Of a DNA stretch of 60,124 nt, positions 1 to 9,476 are shown piece by piece. Positions within the stretch are counted from its first letter, which is position 1; each line of letters starts with the position of its first letter. Position numbers and translations under genes: made by a program. Under the pieces are notes generated by a model. The model had not been told where the DNA came from. It was given only the letters and a program-made list of their open reading frames with translations, and did not search any database. Source of the DNA: a virus; the IMG/VR virus record IMGVR_UViG_3300029448_000032, positions 1 through 60,124 of that record; one strand, given 5' to 3'.

Positions 1-100
1 CTTATGGAAGAACTAATTACTAAAATTAGAACATCTGATGGTAGAAGAGGCGAGAAAAAAGATGGTGGTTGGAATTATGCTACAAATGTGAAACCACAAC
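1..100. repeat. Left copy of terminal direct repeat (contig circularisation overlap)
   Basis: Bases 3-100 are identical to 60027-60124, and base 1 also matches 60025; only base 2 differs (T here, G at 60026). The repeat lies inside a coding sequence that continues across the join in frame. It is best read as the overlap left when a circular or circularly permuted assembly is opened, not as the physical end of the phage DNA. Confidence 0.9.
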
Positions 101-609
101 TTGCTGCAGAACACGCAGTCACATGGGCTCGAGAAAATAATATAGATCTAAGTAGGCTTGGTGATATAGTTAACATGGCTATGTTGGATATGATAAGTCA
201 ATCAGACAATGAAAGAGCTGATGGTATGAAACCTGAGTATATAGAAGGATACTTAAATAGCGCTATCATTAAACAAGCAGGTGGTGAACCTGGGTTATTT
301 CAAGTTGATCCAGGTAATCCAGCAGCTGGTGGGGTTAATGCAAAAGAGTTCGCTCACATGAAGAGAAACATTGGCCACTTATTACTACGATCAGGACAAT
401 CCGATTCACTTACTGACATAAGTAATTATATTAATACTTATGCAGAACTTTGGAATGGAACTGCTCAATATGAAGGTAAGCCTCATCCAGAGAATTTAAG
501 TGATGCTGATAGAAAGAAATGGGAAGGCAAGAAGCTTAAAGATACTACGCCATTCTTTGAATGGTTACAAAATGAAATTGCTTTAGATCAAAAAGAATTT
601 ATGAAGTAG
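4..609 (+). CDS. C-terminal part of the split 1,164-residue internal virion protein
   Basis: These 201 codons are the end of the gene that starts at 57139 and runs off the right edge of the window. The ATG at base 4 equals the ATG at 60028, which is codon 964 of that frame, so the full protein is about 1,164 residues. This part is mostly helical and charged, with no domain I recognise. The apparent ATG start is an artefact of where the contig was opened. The stop lies 9 bases before the next structural gene, so it belongs to the same late operon of ejection proteins. Confidence 0.9.
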   Translation: MEELITKIRTSDGRRGEKKDGGWNYATNVKPQLAAEHAVTWARENNIDLSRLGDIVNMAMLDMISQSDNERADGMKPEYIEGYLNSAIIKQAGGEPGLFQVDPGNPAAGGVNAKEFAHMKRNIGHLLLRSGQSDSLTDISNYINTYAELWNGTAQYEGKPHPENLSDADRKKWEGKKLKDTTPFFEWLQNEIALDQKEFMK

Positions 610-617
610 GAATTAAA

Positions 618-3600
618 ATGGAAAGAATGTCTTTATCAGAAAGATTAGCTCCTGTAGTTTCTAATACTGATCTAAATGAAGAGTTTAGATTTTTAGATGC
701 AGATACTGTAGAGTCTAAGGTAGACTTTGACGATCAAGGTAGACCATTAAGATTCCGACTTCAAGGAATAGATGCTCCTGAGGTTGCCAAGTATTTTGGT
801 GTAGATAATATTAAAGCTAGTACTTCTGGATCTAATAAAGCTAACTTAGCATTAATGAACTTAGCTAAGAAAGAAGGCTTTACTAACGTTATAAGGTCAG
901 GTAGATTTGATGCATTAGGTCGAGAGATAATTGACTTACAAGACGAAGCTGGTAGAAGTTGGGAAAATACTTTAATAAAAACTGGTGTCTTAGATCCAAC
1001 AAGATACACATCTAATGAAGCAATAAAAGCTAATATAGTAGCTGAAGCTATAGGTACTCATGGACAGGGAGAAGATTGGGACGTAGCTAGGAATGCTATT
1101 GCAGATGCTATATACGATGAAACTAAATACGAGACTATGATAAAGCAACAAGCTATAGACGAAACTGAGTTAGCTTATGGTGGTAATTACTTTATGCCTG
1201 GATCTGTAAAATACAGAAGTTTCGATAGAGATCTACGTAATAAAGCTACTAGTCCTTTTGCTACGGCTTGGGATGTAGGCTTAACAGGCGCTATTGAAGG
1301 TTTGTATGGTGCTGTTGAAATGACTGGCGAAACTACTGGATGGGACTGGGCTAAGAACGTAGGTGAGAATGGTATATATAGAGCTAGAAGAGAGATCGCA
1401 AGAAAACCTGAGATCGTAACTAGCTATAAAGACATAGATGGATTCTTCGGAAGAGATGGATTTCTACAATATGTAGCTAACAACGCAGCCATCTCCTTAC
1501 CTTACATGGCAACTACTATGGCAGGAACATTAGCAGCTCCTTTTACTTATGGTACTTCTTTACTTGCTCCTGTTTCTTTATATTCAGGTACTGTATGGAA
1601 TGATATGGAAGGAGATAATAAGAACGCGCCACTAGCTATTGTAACGGGTGTAGCTCAAACTGCACTAGATAGACTTGGCTTAGGGTTCTTAGCTAAAGGT
1701 ACGTTGTTATCTAAAGAAGGACGACAGACAGCAGTTAATGCTTTAATAAATAAAGCTAGAACAGAAGGAGTTAAGGTAAGTGGTATCACAGTAATACCTC
1801 GTGGTACAGAGTTATCTAAAGAAGCTGCTTCGAATTTGATATTAACATATAGTCGTCAAGAGACAGCTAAGCTAGCTACTGACGCAGCTAAGTTTGCTAA
1901 AGACCAGTTAAGAATGCGGAACGTAGTTAAGTCACAATTAAAGAGACTTGCGGTTGGTGGAACAGGTGAAGGTATAACTGAAGCACTTCAAGAATCTATT
2001 GGATATACTGCAGCTCACCATGCTAATGGATTTAGAGATTGGAATGCTCACGAGTTTAAAGATCGTCTTATTGATGCTACTATTGCAGGTACTTCTCTTG
2101 GTGGTGCCTTCTCCGTACCTGGAGGAGTTTACGACTACGGTGCTTGGACAGATGTAGCTTATAGAACTGGTACTAATACAGGTAAACAGACATCTAAGAT
2201 GGGTAAGCTAGCTGAAAGAGACATAGCTAAGAACGGACAGCAATATAATATTCAAGAAGAAAACGATACAAACAAATTTGAAACTGAGAGACAATCTGGT
2301 GATCCATTCTTTGATAGTAACGAAGATATAAATGACCAAGCAGAAAGACATGAAAAGAAATTAAAACAAAGAGATATGGCTCAAATAATTCGTGACTCAT
2401 TTACAAACTTTCCTAGATTGTATCGTGGAATTATGAGATCTGCATTCGGTAATATGGGATTTGCTGATGAGCTTCAAAATAATTCTACAACAGCTCGTAT
2501 AATGGCTGAAAAGTATGGTGGTAACTTACAAAGATCTGTTTCAGGTGAGTCATACGAAAATAGAAAGCACCATGAGATATCTAAGATACGTCATATACTA
2601 GGAGATGTATCTAATATACTTGCTGGGTTTGGAAGATCAGATAAAAGAAAAGCTCGTATTAAGTTTAGTCAAGAGTTTTATGAAGCTTTTAATAGAGCTC
2701 ATGAAAAAGCTGCAGCTGAAGGAAGAGAAGTTAATTGGGAAACAGATTTAGAAGGACCACTAAGTGAGAATATTCCTGCGTTTATAGCACTTGTAGGTAA
2801 GTTAAATGAAGTAGGAAATAGAATGCATAACATGCAGTCTAAACATAATCCTCAATTAGGAAAGATTAAAGATTATTTAGCTAGACATAGATCTATAAAT
2901 AAAGAAGCTGTTGAAAAGAATAGAGCGGGATTTGAGAATGCTTTATTAAATCTTAAAGATAGTAGAGGTAGACCGTTAGTTACACCAGAGCAAGCTTCAG
3001 AATTAACAGAAGCTATTATAAGGCAAGATGGAGTTAACGATATTTCTGATCTTACAGCAGGTAAAGATGGATTCTCTGTTGTATCTAAAGCTACATTTAA
3101 ACCTCAATCCCATAGGAAAAGAACTTTAAATCTATCTGATAATCCTGAGTTTAACGAATTCTTAGAAATGGATTTATTTTCTAATATATCTAACGCAGCT
3201 AAGTCTGCTGTACGATACACAGTACTAGAAGAGTTTGTTGGTGCTGATAATAAGAAAATTAATAATGATCTTGCTAAAGTTAAAGAAGAATTAATGGGCT
3301 CAGGCTGGAGTGAGGCTGATGCACAAAGCAGAGTAGACAAACTATCTTATGATATGAAAAGGTTTCTTAATGCTGAGTCAGGAAACTACAAGCGTATTCA
3401 AAATCCAATATGGTTATTTGCTCAAAAGAATTTATTATTTGTAACTACTATTACTGGATTACCATTAGCTACACTATCTAATTTTGTTGAACTCGCCTTA
3501 GTTAGTAAGAGTTTAAATGTAAGTCAGATCGTTGGGAAAGATGGTAGTATAGCTAGTATATCTAGAAACTTTGTAAATGAATTAAACAATACTGCTAGAA

Positions 3601-4715
3601 GAGGATTCGGTGCTGCCACAGGTAAAGTGACCCCTCATAGAAGAACATCTGCTGGATACCAGAAAATACAAGAATTAGGTTTCTTAGATTGGGAAGTAGG
3701 TGCAGCTCATACAACAGGCGTTAGTGAAACTGGTCGTATGCACCAACGTGTTTTAGATTTATACTTTAAAACTATTCTATTACAGCAATGGACTAATGCT
3801 ACTCGTGCATCAAGAGCTGCTATCGCAGGAGACTATATAGTAGATAAAATAAATATATTAATTGAAGCACAAATGCATGGAATAGTAGAAGCTGGAACTG
3901 ACTTTAATAGAAAGGCTACTTATACTAATGAAGTTGCAGAAGCTGAAGAAGCATTACGTAATTTAGGTATAGATCCTAGATGGATGGTAGACTATCATAT
4001 GGGATTTCCAGATATGGGTAGGGCTAGTGATCCAAGTTTAAATGTTAGTGATCTTGGTCGACCTAGCAGAGAACCTACTGAGATAGAAACAGAAAAATAT
4101 ACACGAATGATGAATGATGCTACGTTTAGTTTTGTTAATGAGGCTGTCGCTTTGCCTCAATCTGGAAACAGACCTTTGATCTTTCAAGATCCTAGGTTCG
4201 CTTTGTTTACTCAGTTCCAAGGTTTCATAGCTACATTCCAAGCAAACCATTTGCCTAAGATGTGGGCAGAAATGGCAAGACGTGGTACTCCTGCAATGAA
4301 GTATAATGTTTTTGCTACTATGTCTACTATGATTTTATTAGGGTTTGTATCACAACATCTTAAAGACTTATTAAAGTATGGAGAACCAACTCCTTATTTT
4401 AAAGATATGGAATACGTTAGAAGAGGTGTTGCATCCAGTGGATTATTAGGTACATCAGAAAGAGTTTTAGACTTTGTTTTCCCTATGTACCAAGAGAGAT
4501 ACAAAACAAATATTGGTTGGGCATTTGGAACTATATCAGGAGAATCTGCTGCATTAAGTAAAGCTCTTAGAATAGGAGAGTTAGGAGTAGATGTAGCTCA
4601 AGGAGAAAGAGGACTGGGAAGTGCTGCTATGAAGATCTCTCCTTTAGCACAAGCAGCTTATCAAGCACAGAAAAATATACCTCGATGGAATTTTGGAGAT
4701 AACACATGGCAATAA
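618..4715 (+). CDS. Giant internal virion (ejection) protein with N-terminal SNase-type nuclease domain
   Basis: A 1,365-residue protein in the position of the T7 gp15/gp16 core proteins. Residues about 20-125 match the staphylococcal (thermo)nuclease fold: LDADT (D27, D29) for the Ca-binding DGDT, FRLQGIDAPE (R47, D52, E55) for the catalytic RLxxxDxPE, and LGREI (R102) for the second catalytic arginine. All active-site residues are therefore present. About residues 280-360 and 1235-1255 contain hydrophobic, glycine-rich stretches that could enter a membrane; much of the rest is helical and polar. It follows the transglycosylase-bearing protein and overlaps the next gene by 10 bases. The role in DNA ejection is inferred from position and size; the nuclease domain is seen directly. 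Confidence 0.75.
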   Translation: MERMSLSERLAPVVSNTDLNEEFRFLDADTVESKVDFDDQGRPLRFRLQGIDAPEVAKYFGVDNIKASTSGSNKANLALMNLAKKEGFTNVIRSGRFDALGREIIDLQDEAGRSWENTLIKTGVLDPTRYTSNEAIKANIVAEAIGTHGQGEDWDVARNAIADAIYDETKYETMIKQQAIDETELAYGGNYFMPGSVKYRSFDRDLRNKATSPFATAWDVGLTGAIEGLYGAVEMTGETTGWDWAKNVGENGIYRARREIARKPEIVTSYKDIDGFFGRDGFLQYVANNAAISLPYMATTMAGTLAAPFTYGTSLLAPVSLYSGTVWNDMEGDNKNAPLAIVTGVAQTALDRLGLGFLAKGTLLSKEGRQTAVNALINKARTEGVKVSGITVIPRGTELSKEAASNLILTYSRQETAKLATDAAKFAKDQLRMRNVVKSQLKRLAVGGTGEGITEALQESIGYTAAHHANGFRDWNAHEFKDRLIDATIAGTSLGGAFSVPGGVYDYGAWTDVAYRTGTNTGKQTSKMGKLAERDIAKNGQQYNIQEENDTNKFETERQSGDPFFDSNEDINDQAERHEKKLKQRDMAQIIRDSFTNFPRLYRGIMRSAFGNMGFADELQNNSTTARIMAEKYGGNLQRSVSGESYENRKHHEISKIRHILGDVSNILAGFGRSDKRKARIKFSQEFYEAFNRAHEKAAAEGREVNWETDLEGPLSENIPAFIALVGKLNEVGNRMHNMQSKHNPQLGKIKDYLARHRSINKEAVEKNRAGFENALLNLKDSRGRPLVTPEQASELTEAIIRQDGVNDISDLTAGKDGFSVVSKATFKPQSHRKRTLNLSDNPEFNEFLEMDLFSNISNAAKSAVRYTVLEEFVGADNKKINNDLAKVKEELMGSGWSEADAQSRVDKLSYDMKRFLNAESGNYKRIQNPIWLFAQKNLLFVTTITGLPLATLSNFVELALVSKSLNVSQIVGKDGSIASISRNFVNELNNTARRGFGAATGKVTPHRRTSAGYQKIQELGFLDWEVGAAHTTGVSETGRMHQRVLDLYFKTILLQQWTNATRASRAAIAGDYIVDKINILIEAQMHGIVEAGTDFNRKATYTNEVAEAEEALRNLGIDPRWMVDYHMGFPDMGRASDPSLNVSDLGRPSREPTEIETEKYTRMMNDATFSFVNEAVALPQSGNRPLIFQDPRFALFTQFQGFIATFQANHLPKMWAEMARRGTPAMKYNVFATMSTMILLGFVSQHLKDLLKYGEPTPYFKDMEYVRRGVASSGLLGTSERVLDFVFPMYQERYKTNIGWAFGTISGESAALSKALRIGELGVDVAQGERGLGSAAMKISPLAQAAYQAQKNIPRWNFGDNTWQ

Positions 4716-7700
4716 GAGTAAACCCACAAGGAGCTTTAACAGAAGATACTAGAGCTAAGGTTGCTGAGAATGTAAAGCGCATGACAATGGCTGAAAGGTT
4801 TAAAGCAAAACCTTTACTAAAAACTCCAGTCGATCAGTTGAATGTAACAGGAGATCGTCCGTATCTTACAGCTGTAGATGATTACAAAGTAAATAAGTTT
4901 ACACCATCTGCTAACACAAGTCCTTACGCAAGTACTACAGTAACACGAAGCAGACGTGAGAGACTAGATAAAGAAAGAGAAGATGATATTAACGCAAAGC
5001 GTTATGAAGAAGATTTGCTTGCACAAAAACAGCTTGACCGAGAAGAAGCTCTTTCTGAAAGAGAACCTAAAATTCGAGCTATATGGAATCAAGGAGTCCA
5101 GCAAGATGAGGTAGGAAAAAGATTAACTACAGCAGAAGCAGATCAATTACGTCTTAGTACAGGTGTATCTGAAAGTGTAGTAGGAATAGGAGATGATGCT
5201 ACTGGACATATGATTAGAAGGGCTAATCGCTTTGTTAATCTAGCTCACGATACAAAATTAAACTTTACATCAGATGATTATGCTCGTAATATAAGAGCCG
5301 ATCAATCTACAATTTCTGATGAAACTTGGGCTAGACAATCAGCAGCTGCTAGAAAAACAGGTCAGACACTTACTGCTGCAGGGTTTCAACTTAATGATAT
5401 TATGAAAGACCCAACCGGTAGATTGAGTGAAGCTCAAATAGAAAACATAGCTCAGTTCGCAGCAGGCCCTAATGAAAAGTCAAGACCTAGAATTGGAGGT
5501 ATGTATATTCCTAAGCAAACCCGTGGTGTTAACTTAGGTAATGTGTATGAAGAAACTTCTTTAAGAAGAGGTGTGCAACAAGCTGAAGGTAGTCTTCCAC
5601 TAGTAAGCGATCCTAGAAATGAAGGTCAATATAGAGAAGCTACTTTTTTAGATCAGTATAACAAAGAGATAATATCTAGAACAGGTTCAGATAAAAATGT
5701 TATAGATCCATTAAGTGTTAAAGGTATTATGTTTAATCCTGACGGATTTGATGCTGGAGTATTTGATAGAGAAGGGAACATGGTAGTTGATCCAACAGCT
5801 TTAACTACTATGGCTTTAGCTACTGAGATCTTCCTTAATAAAGCACAGTATCAAAAAGATACTACTCCTATAGAAGGTGATGCAGTTCTAGAGAAAGAGT
5901 CTGTTAAAGATAAAGCCTTAAGAGAAGCACAAGATACTACTTTTTCACCAGAAGGTGGAATCGGAAGAGTTGAAGGTAATGCAGAGTTAGGAAGAGAAAT
6001 CTTTAAATCTTGGAAGCGTGAACAAAACTTAATGAACAATAGACCTAGTGACCAATATAATATAGACGCACTTAGTAACAATGAATTCGTAGCTTTAGGA
6101 ACTCTAGCTAAAGAGATGTATCATATGGCTAACCCACATTTACTAACAAGGATAAGTAATGAGGGAGGTTTTGATGCTGACGCAATAGGAGATCACGTTA
6201 ACTCTTCAGTTGAATTCAGGTTAACCGATCTAGGTAAAAAGGTTTTTCTTGAAACTCAGAAGTCATCTCCAGATGCTTTCAGAAATTATGAAATAAAAGC
6301 TAGACATAGCAAGAAATCTAGAGCTCTTCAAGATACAAGAACAGAGAAGGATGTTTATTTAAAATCAGCAACAACTGTTATTAAACCTGAAGTACATGAA
6401 GCTATAGAAGAAGCTCGCTTTAATATGGGTAATGTAGGTCATGTAATTGACCCGCTTAGACGTAAAATAGTTACGCAGCTTGCGATCACTGCACTGGCTG
6501 AAATGAAGAAACCCGGCGCGATTCCTAAGGTCGGTGACTTTTTTGATGTTGGCCAAGTAAAACTTGATGCCTTTAATGCAGAACTTAACAACAAAAGAAG
6601 AAGTCGTAATTATGTAGAGGGTGAGTATCGTCCTGAATATGAATTAGAGAAGCAGCTTACTAAACTAATAGAAATGCTTAATACTGTAGGAGTAAATAGT
6701 AATAAAGTTAATTACTTAGATTTTGTGTTACAAAGTCTTACTCATAGAATGCATGCAGGTCAAACAAGATTTAATCCACAATTAATTCCTTTGTTAAGGT
6801 ATATTACAGGTGGTGCAGTTCCTACTGCTGTTAATACTGCTGGTACTTCTGATGCTAACCTTATGTTTAAAGAGTTAATGGCTATTCATTTTCTTAAAGA
6901 AGATGCTGACGGTAAAAAGAGTAAATTCGATTTGCCTGAAACTAGAGTAAAGAACTTCGATGCAGAATGGGCAAAACCCAATCATGGTAGATTAGGACCT
7001 TATATCTCAGCTGGTAATGCTATTAGACAAAGCTTACTAAATAATGAGCAAGATGCTAAGTACACTGAAGCATTATCTAATATAAGATTAGAAGAAATAA
7101 AGAGTGATCCTTTAGGACAAGAGCAAAGTCTTAGTGATTTAGCTATTCAAGGAGGATTTGAACCTGTACCAGAATCTACTAGTCCTCTTAGTAAAAAAGC
7201 TCAAGGAATTGTTATACCCCCTGAATTACTTGATGTTCCTGGTTTAAATATGGGAGATGGTTTACTTAATGAAGCTAGTAAGGAAGGTATTGAAGGGCTT
7301 CATTTAGTTGAGGCAGCTCATGAGTTAGCTATGTGGGCTGAAGCTCGGAAGTCTAATGATCCAGCAAAGCAAACATTTAATTCTAATATAGGAGTAGAGT
7401 TTGACGGACTAACACATGGACCTGCTTCTTGGGTTGCAACATTAGGATCTATTGTAGCTGGATATAGAACAGGTATGTTTAGAAAACCTGGTGCTACTCA
7501 AAAATTAGATGAGTTCAATAGACAGAACATGTTAGATGTGTGGCTTGAACACCAGCCAGACGAGTATGTTGAAGCAGATCCTTCTCCTGACCAAGTAGCT
7601 GGAGATTTTAGAAATGCAATGGGCGTTTGGATGCTGTCTGAAGGGGAGAAGTATGCTAATCGTGTTAATCCTAGACATGCTGCAGAGTTATACGAGATAT

Positions 7701-9232
7701 TAGGAGAAGCTATTAAAGATAAGGAGTATTTTCTTAAGAAACCTCCTATGACTTTATCATATGGCCAAATGCTAGAGAATTTAACTGATTCTATAGGACA
7801 AGCAGTTATGGGTTCTTCTAGAATAAGAGAAATCATGAACAATAAAGATTTCAGAGAGTCTATTATTACTAGACAGCTGATAGCGCGGGGAAAAGATCCT
7901 TCTTCTATTGAGAAGTTAAGCCCTAAAGAGCGTAAAGAAATAGTTGGTAATGGTGTTATAGATTTTCTTCATAATATATTAGCAGATGCTATTGACTCTC
8001 AAATTCATCCAGGAATAACTGAAGTAGGCCAACTTATTAGAGCTAACGCTATGGTCTCTATAATGAGCGATGAGCTTATGACCATTGAAAGTGCGTTAGG
8101 TCTTCCAAATTATATAGGAGCTAAAGAAAGTCTTCAACAAACATATCAAGCTCCGCTTACAGGTACAGTACCTGGAAATAAAAGTATCGGAGATATATAC
8201 TTATTTAAGACTCAACCTTCTGGTAGTGCAATAAGAACAATCGAAACTCCAGGTGGGATTAAACAAATAGTAGGTGGATACACTTCAGGAAGAAGTATTC
8301 CAGCTATCATACAAGCTATTGATGGAGCTTGGATGAATAGGATGTTTACAGATTCTTTTAAAGGACCAAATGGATTACAAGATGCTTATATGGTACCTAT
8401 CTTTGATGCTGTTAAAACAGATTTAACAAGTGCTAGAAGAGTTAGAGAACATGCTAATCATAATTGGTGGAATGTTATAAAAGAGTATAATTACTTTGAT
8501 AGTCTTATGCAAGATTGGCAACCAAAAGCAAGTGAAAGGTTTACGAAACATCTTACAGATATCGGTGATACACCTATATCAAGCACTAATGGGTACGGAT
8601 TAACAGACGTAGCTGCATTTAATAGTAAAAAGCCTACAAGAAAGATACTTCAAGCGGGTAATCGCTATAAAGCTTTTCATGATTTCTTTACAGTAACTAG
8701 AGAAGACAGTAAATATTCTCAGGGCAATATGCTTAAAGAAGGAGATTTAAGTTTAGAAAATCTTATATCTGCATTTAAAACTTCAGGATTATTTCCTGCT
8801 CGTAAGAAAGGGCAAACAGTTAAGGCTTATAAAAAGCAAGTAAACGATGCAGCTACAGAACAAGCGAAGATGTTATTTCCTGAGATAGCACAATTTCATA
8901 TAGAGCAAAAACAGATTTTGAGTAATGTTAGGGAAGGAAGTATGACTGGGTTTCAAGGTAGAACTTGGGAAGAATACTATGCATTTTTAAATGAACATTC
9001 TACTAATGAACTCGGTGATAGACTAAGAGAGCTTAGAAGAATATATCAAATGGATCCTACTGGTAATGAGTTAAACTCCATATACCAAACAATAATAGGA
9101 AAATATGGTTTAGATTTAAAAGCTAGAAATGATAGTGTTACTAAGCAATATAGAAAAGCCCATGAAAACATGTTTAAGTTTGCTAAGAAATTGGCTAATG
9201 ATATTAGACTTCTTCAAATAGACATGGGATAA
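4706..9232 (+). CDS. Giant internal virion (ejection) protein
   Basis: A 1,508-residue, largely helical, charged protein, the last gene of the rightward late arm. It begins 10 bases inside the preceding ejection-protein gene and ends directly at the bidirectional terminator. I recognise no enzymatic domain. Length and position match the largest core protein of T7-like phages (T7 gp16, 1,318 residues), which forms the transient channel through the host envelope; the transglycosylase found on T7 gp16 sits here on a different protein (gene at 57139). Function is assigned by context only. Confidence 0.65.
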   Translation: MAIRVNPQGALTEDTRAKVAENVKRMTMAERFKAKPLLKTPVDQLNVTGDRPYLTAVDDYKVNKFTPSANTSPYASTTVTRSRRERLDKEREDDINAKRYEEDLLAQKQLDREEALSEREPKIRAIWNQGVQQDEVGKRLTTAEADQLRLSTGVSESVVGIGDDATGHMIRRANRFVNLAHDTKLNFTSDDYARNIRADQSTISDETWARQSAAARKTGQTLTAAGFQLNDIMKDPTGRLSEAQIENIAQFAAGPNEKSRPRIGGMYIPKQTRGVNLGNVYEETSLRRGVQQAEGSLPLVSDPRNEGQYREATFLDQYNKEIISRTGSDKNVIDPLSVKGIMFNPDGFDAGVFDREGNMVVDPTALTTMALATEIFLNKAQYQKDTTPIEGDAVLEKESVKDKALREAQDTTFSPEGGIGRVEGNAELGREIFKSWKREQNLMNNRPSDQYNIDALSNNEFVALGTLAKEMYHMANPHLLTRISNEGGFDADAIGDHVNSSVEFRLTDLGKKVFLETQKSSPDAFRNYEIKARHSKKSRALQDTRTEKDVYLKSATTVIKPEVHEAIEEARFNMGNVGHVIDPLRRKIVTQLAITALAEMKKPGAIPKVGDFFDVGQVKLDAFNAELNNKRRSRNYVEGEYRPEYELEKQLTKLIEMLNTVGVNSNKVNYLDFVLQSLTHRMHAGQTRFNPQLIPLLRYITGGAVPTAVNTAGTSDANLMFKELMAIHFLKEDADGKKSKFDLPETRVKNFDAEWAKPNHGRLGPYISAGNAIRQSLLNNEQDAKYTEALSNIRLEEIKSDPLGQEQSLSDLAIQGGFEPVPESTSPLSKKAQGIVIPPELLDVPGLNMGDGLLNEASKEGIEGLHLVEAAHELAMWAEARKSNDPAKQTFNSNIGVEFDGLTHGPASWVATLGSIVAGYRTGMFRKPGATQKLDEFNRQNMLDVWLEHQPDEYVEADPSPDQVAGDFRNAMGVWMLSEGEKYANRVNPRHAAELYEILGEAIKDKEYFLKKPPMTLSYGQMLENLTDSIGQAVMGSSRIREIMNNKDFRESIITRQLIARGKDPSSIEKLSPKERKEIVGNGVIDFLHNILADAIDSQIHPGITEVGQLIRANAMVSIMSDELMTIESALGLPNYIGAKESLQQTYQAPLTGTVPGNKSIGDIYLFKTQPSGSAIRTIETPGGIKQIVGGYTSGRSIPAIIQAIDGAWMNRMFTDSFKGPNGLQDAYMVPIFDAVKTDLTSARRVREHANHNWWNVIKEYNYFDSLMQDWQPKASERFTKHLTDIGDTPISSTNGYGLTDVAAFNSKKPTRKILQAGNRYKAFHDFFTVTREDSKYSQGNMLKEGDLSLENLISAFKTSGLFPARKKGQTVKAYKKQVNDAATEQAKMLFPEIAQFHIEQKQILSNVREGSMTGFQGRTWEEYYAFLNEHSTNELGDRLRELRRIYQMDPTGNELNSIYQTIIGKYGLDLKARNDSVTKQYRKAHENMFKFAKKLANDIRLLQIDMG

Positions 9233-9281
9233 AAAAAATAAGGGATACCAAGGCGCAAGCCAAGGTATCCCTTTTTTTATT
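9230..9281. terminator. Bidirectional intrinsic terminator between the converging arms
   Basis: Stem AGGGATACC/GGTATCCCT (9241-9249 with 9264-9272) has an inner GGC-GCAA-GCC hairpin with a GNRA tetraloop, separated by a symmetric AA/AA internal loop. A T-run follows on the plus strand and an A-run precedes it, so it can terminate both the rightward late operon and the leftward operon ending with the gene at 9281-9466. Confidence 0.9.
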
Positions 9282-9466
9282 TAACCACATATCTCAGGAG
9301 CATATAGATGTTCAAGATTATGTTTCTTTACATAGTTCTTTATCCAGTATTGAGGAAAGTGGAATTCAGTTTCATCTAAGAATACTATTCCATATTTATA
9401 TATAAAGGCTATATCTTTATGATCTATACCGATTACTCCATCGGGTTTTATTTTAATAACACTCAT
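9281..9466 (-). CDS. Small hypothetical protein, last gene of the leftward arm
   Basis: A 61-residue protein (MSVIKIKPDGVIGIDHK...) just downstream of the RNA polymerase gene. GGAG lies about 8 bases before the ATG. It is mildly basic and aromatic, with no signal peptide or membrane segment. It ends against the bidirectional terminator. I do not recognise the family. Confidence 0.6.
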   Translation of the reverse strand: MSVIKIKPDGVIGIDHKDIAFIYKYGIVFLDETEFHFPQYWIKNYVKKHNLEHLYAPEICG

Positions 9467-9476
9467 CTTCTACTCC

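Noticed and set aside
7498-7842. 114-codon minus-strand frame within the late ejection gene
   Set aside because: Antisense of a clear 1,508-residue gene; no ribosome site.
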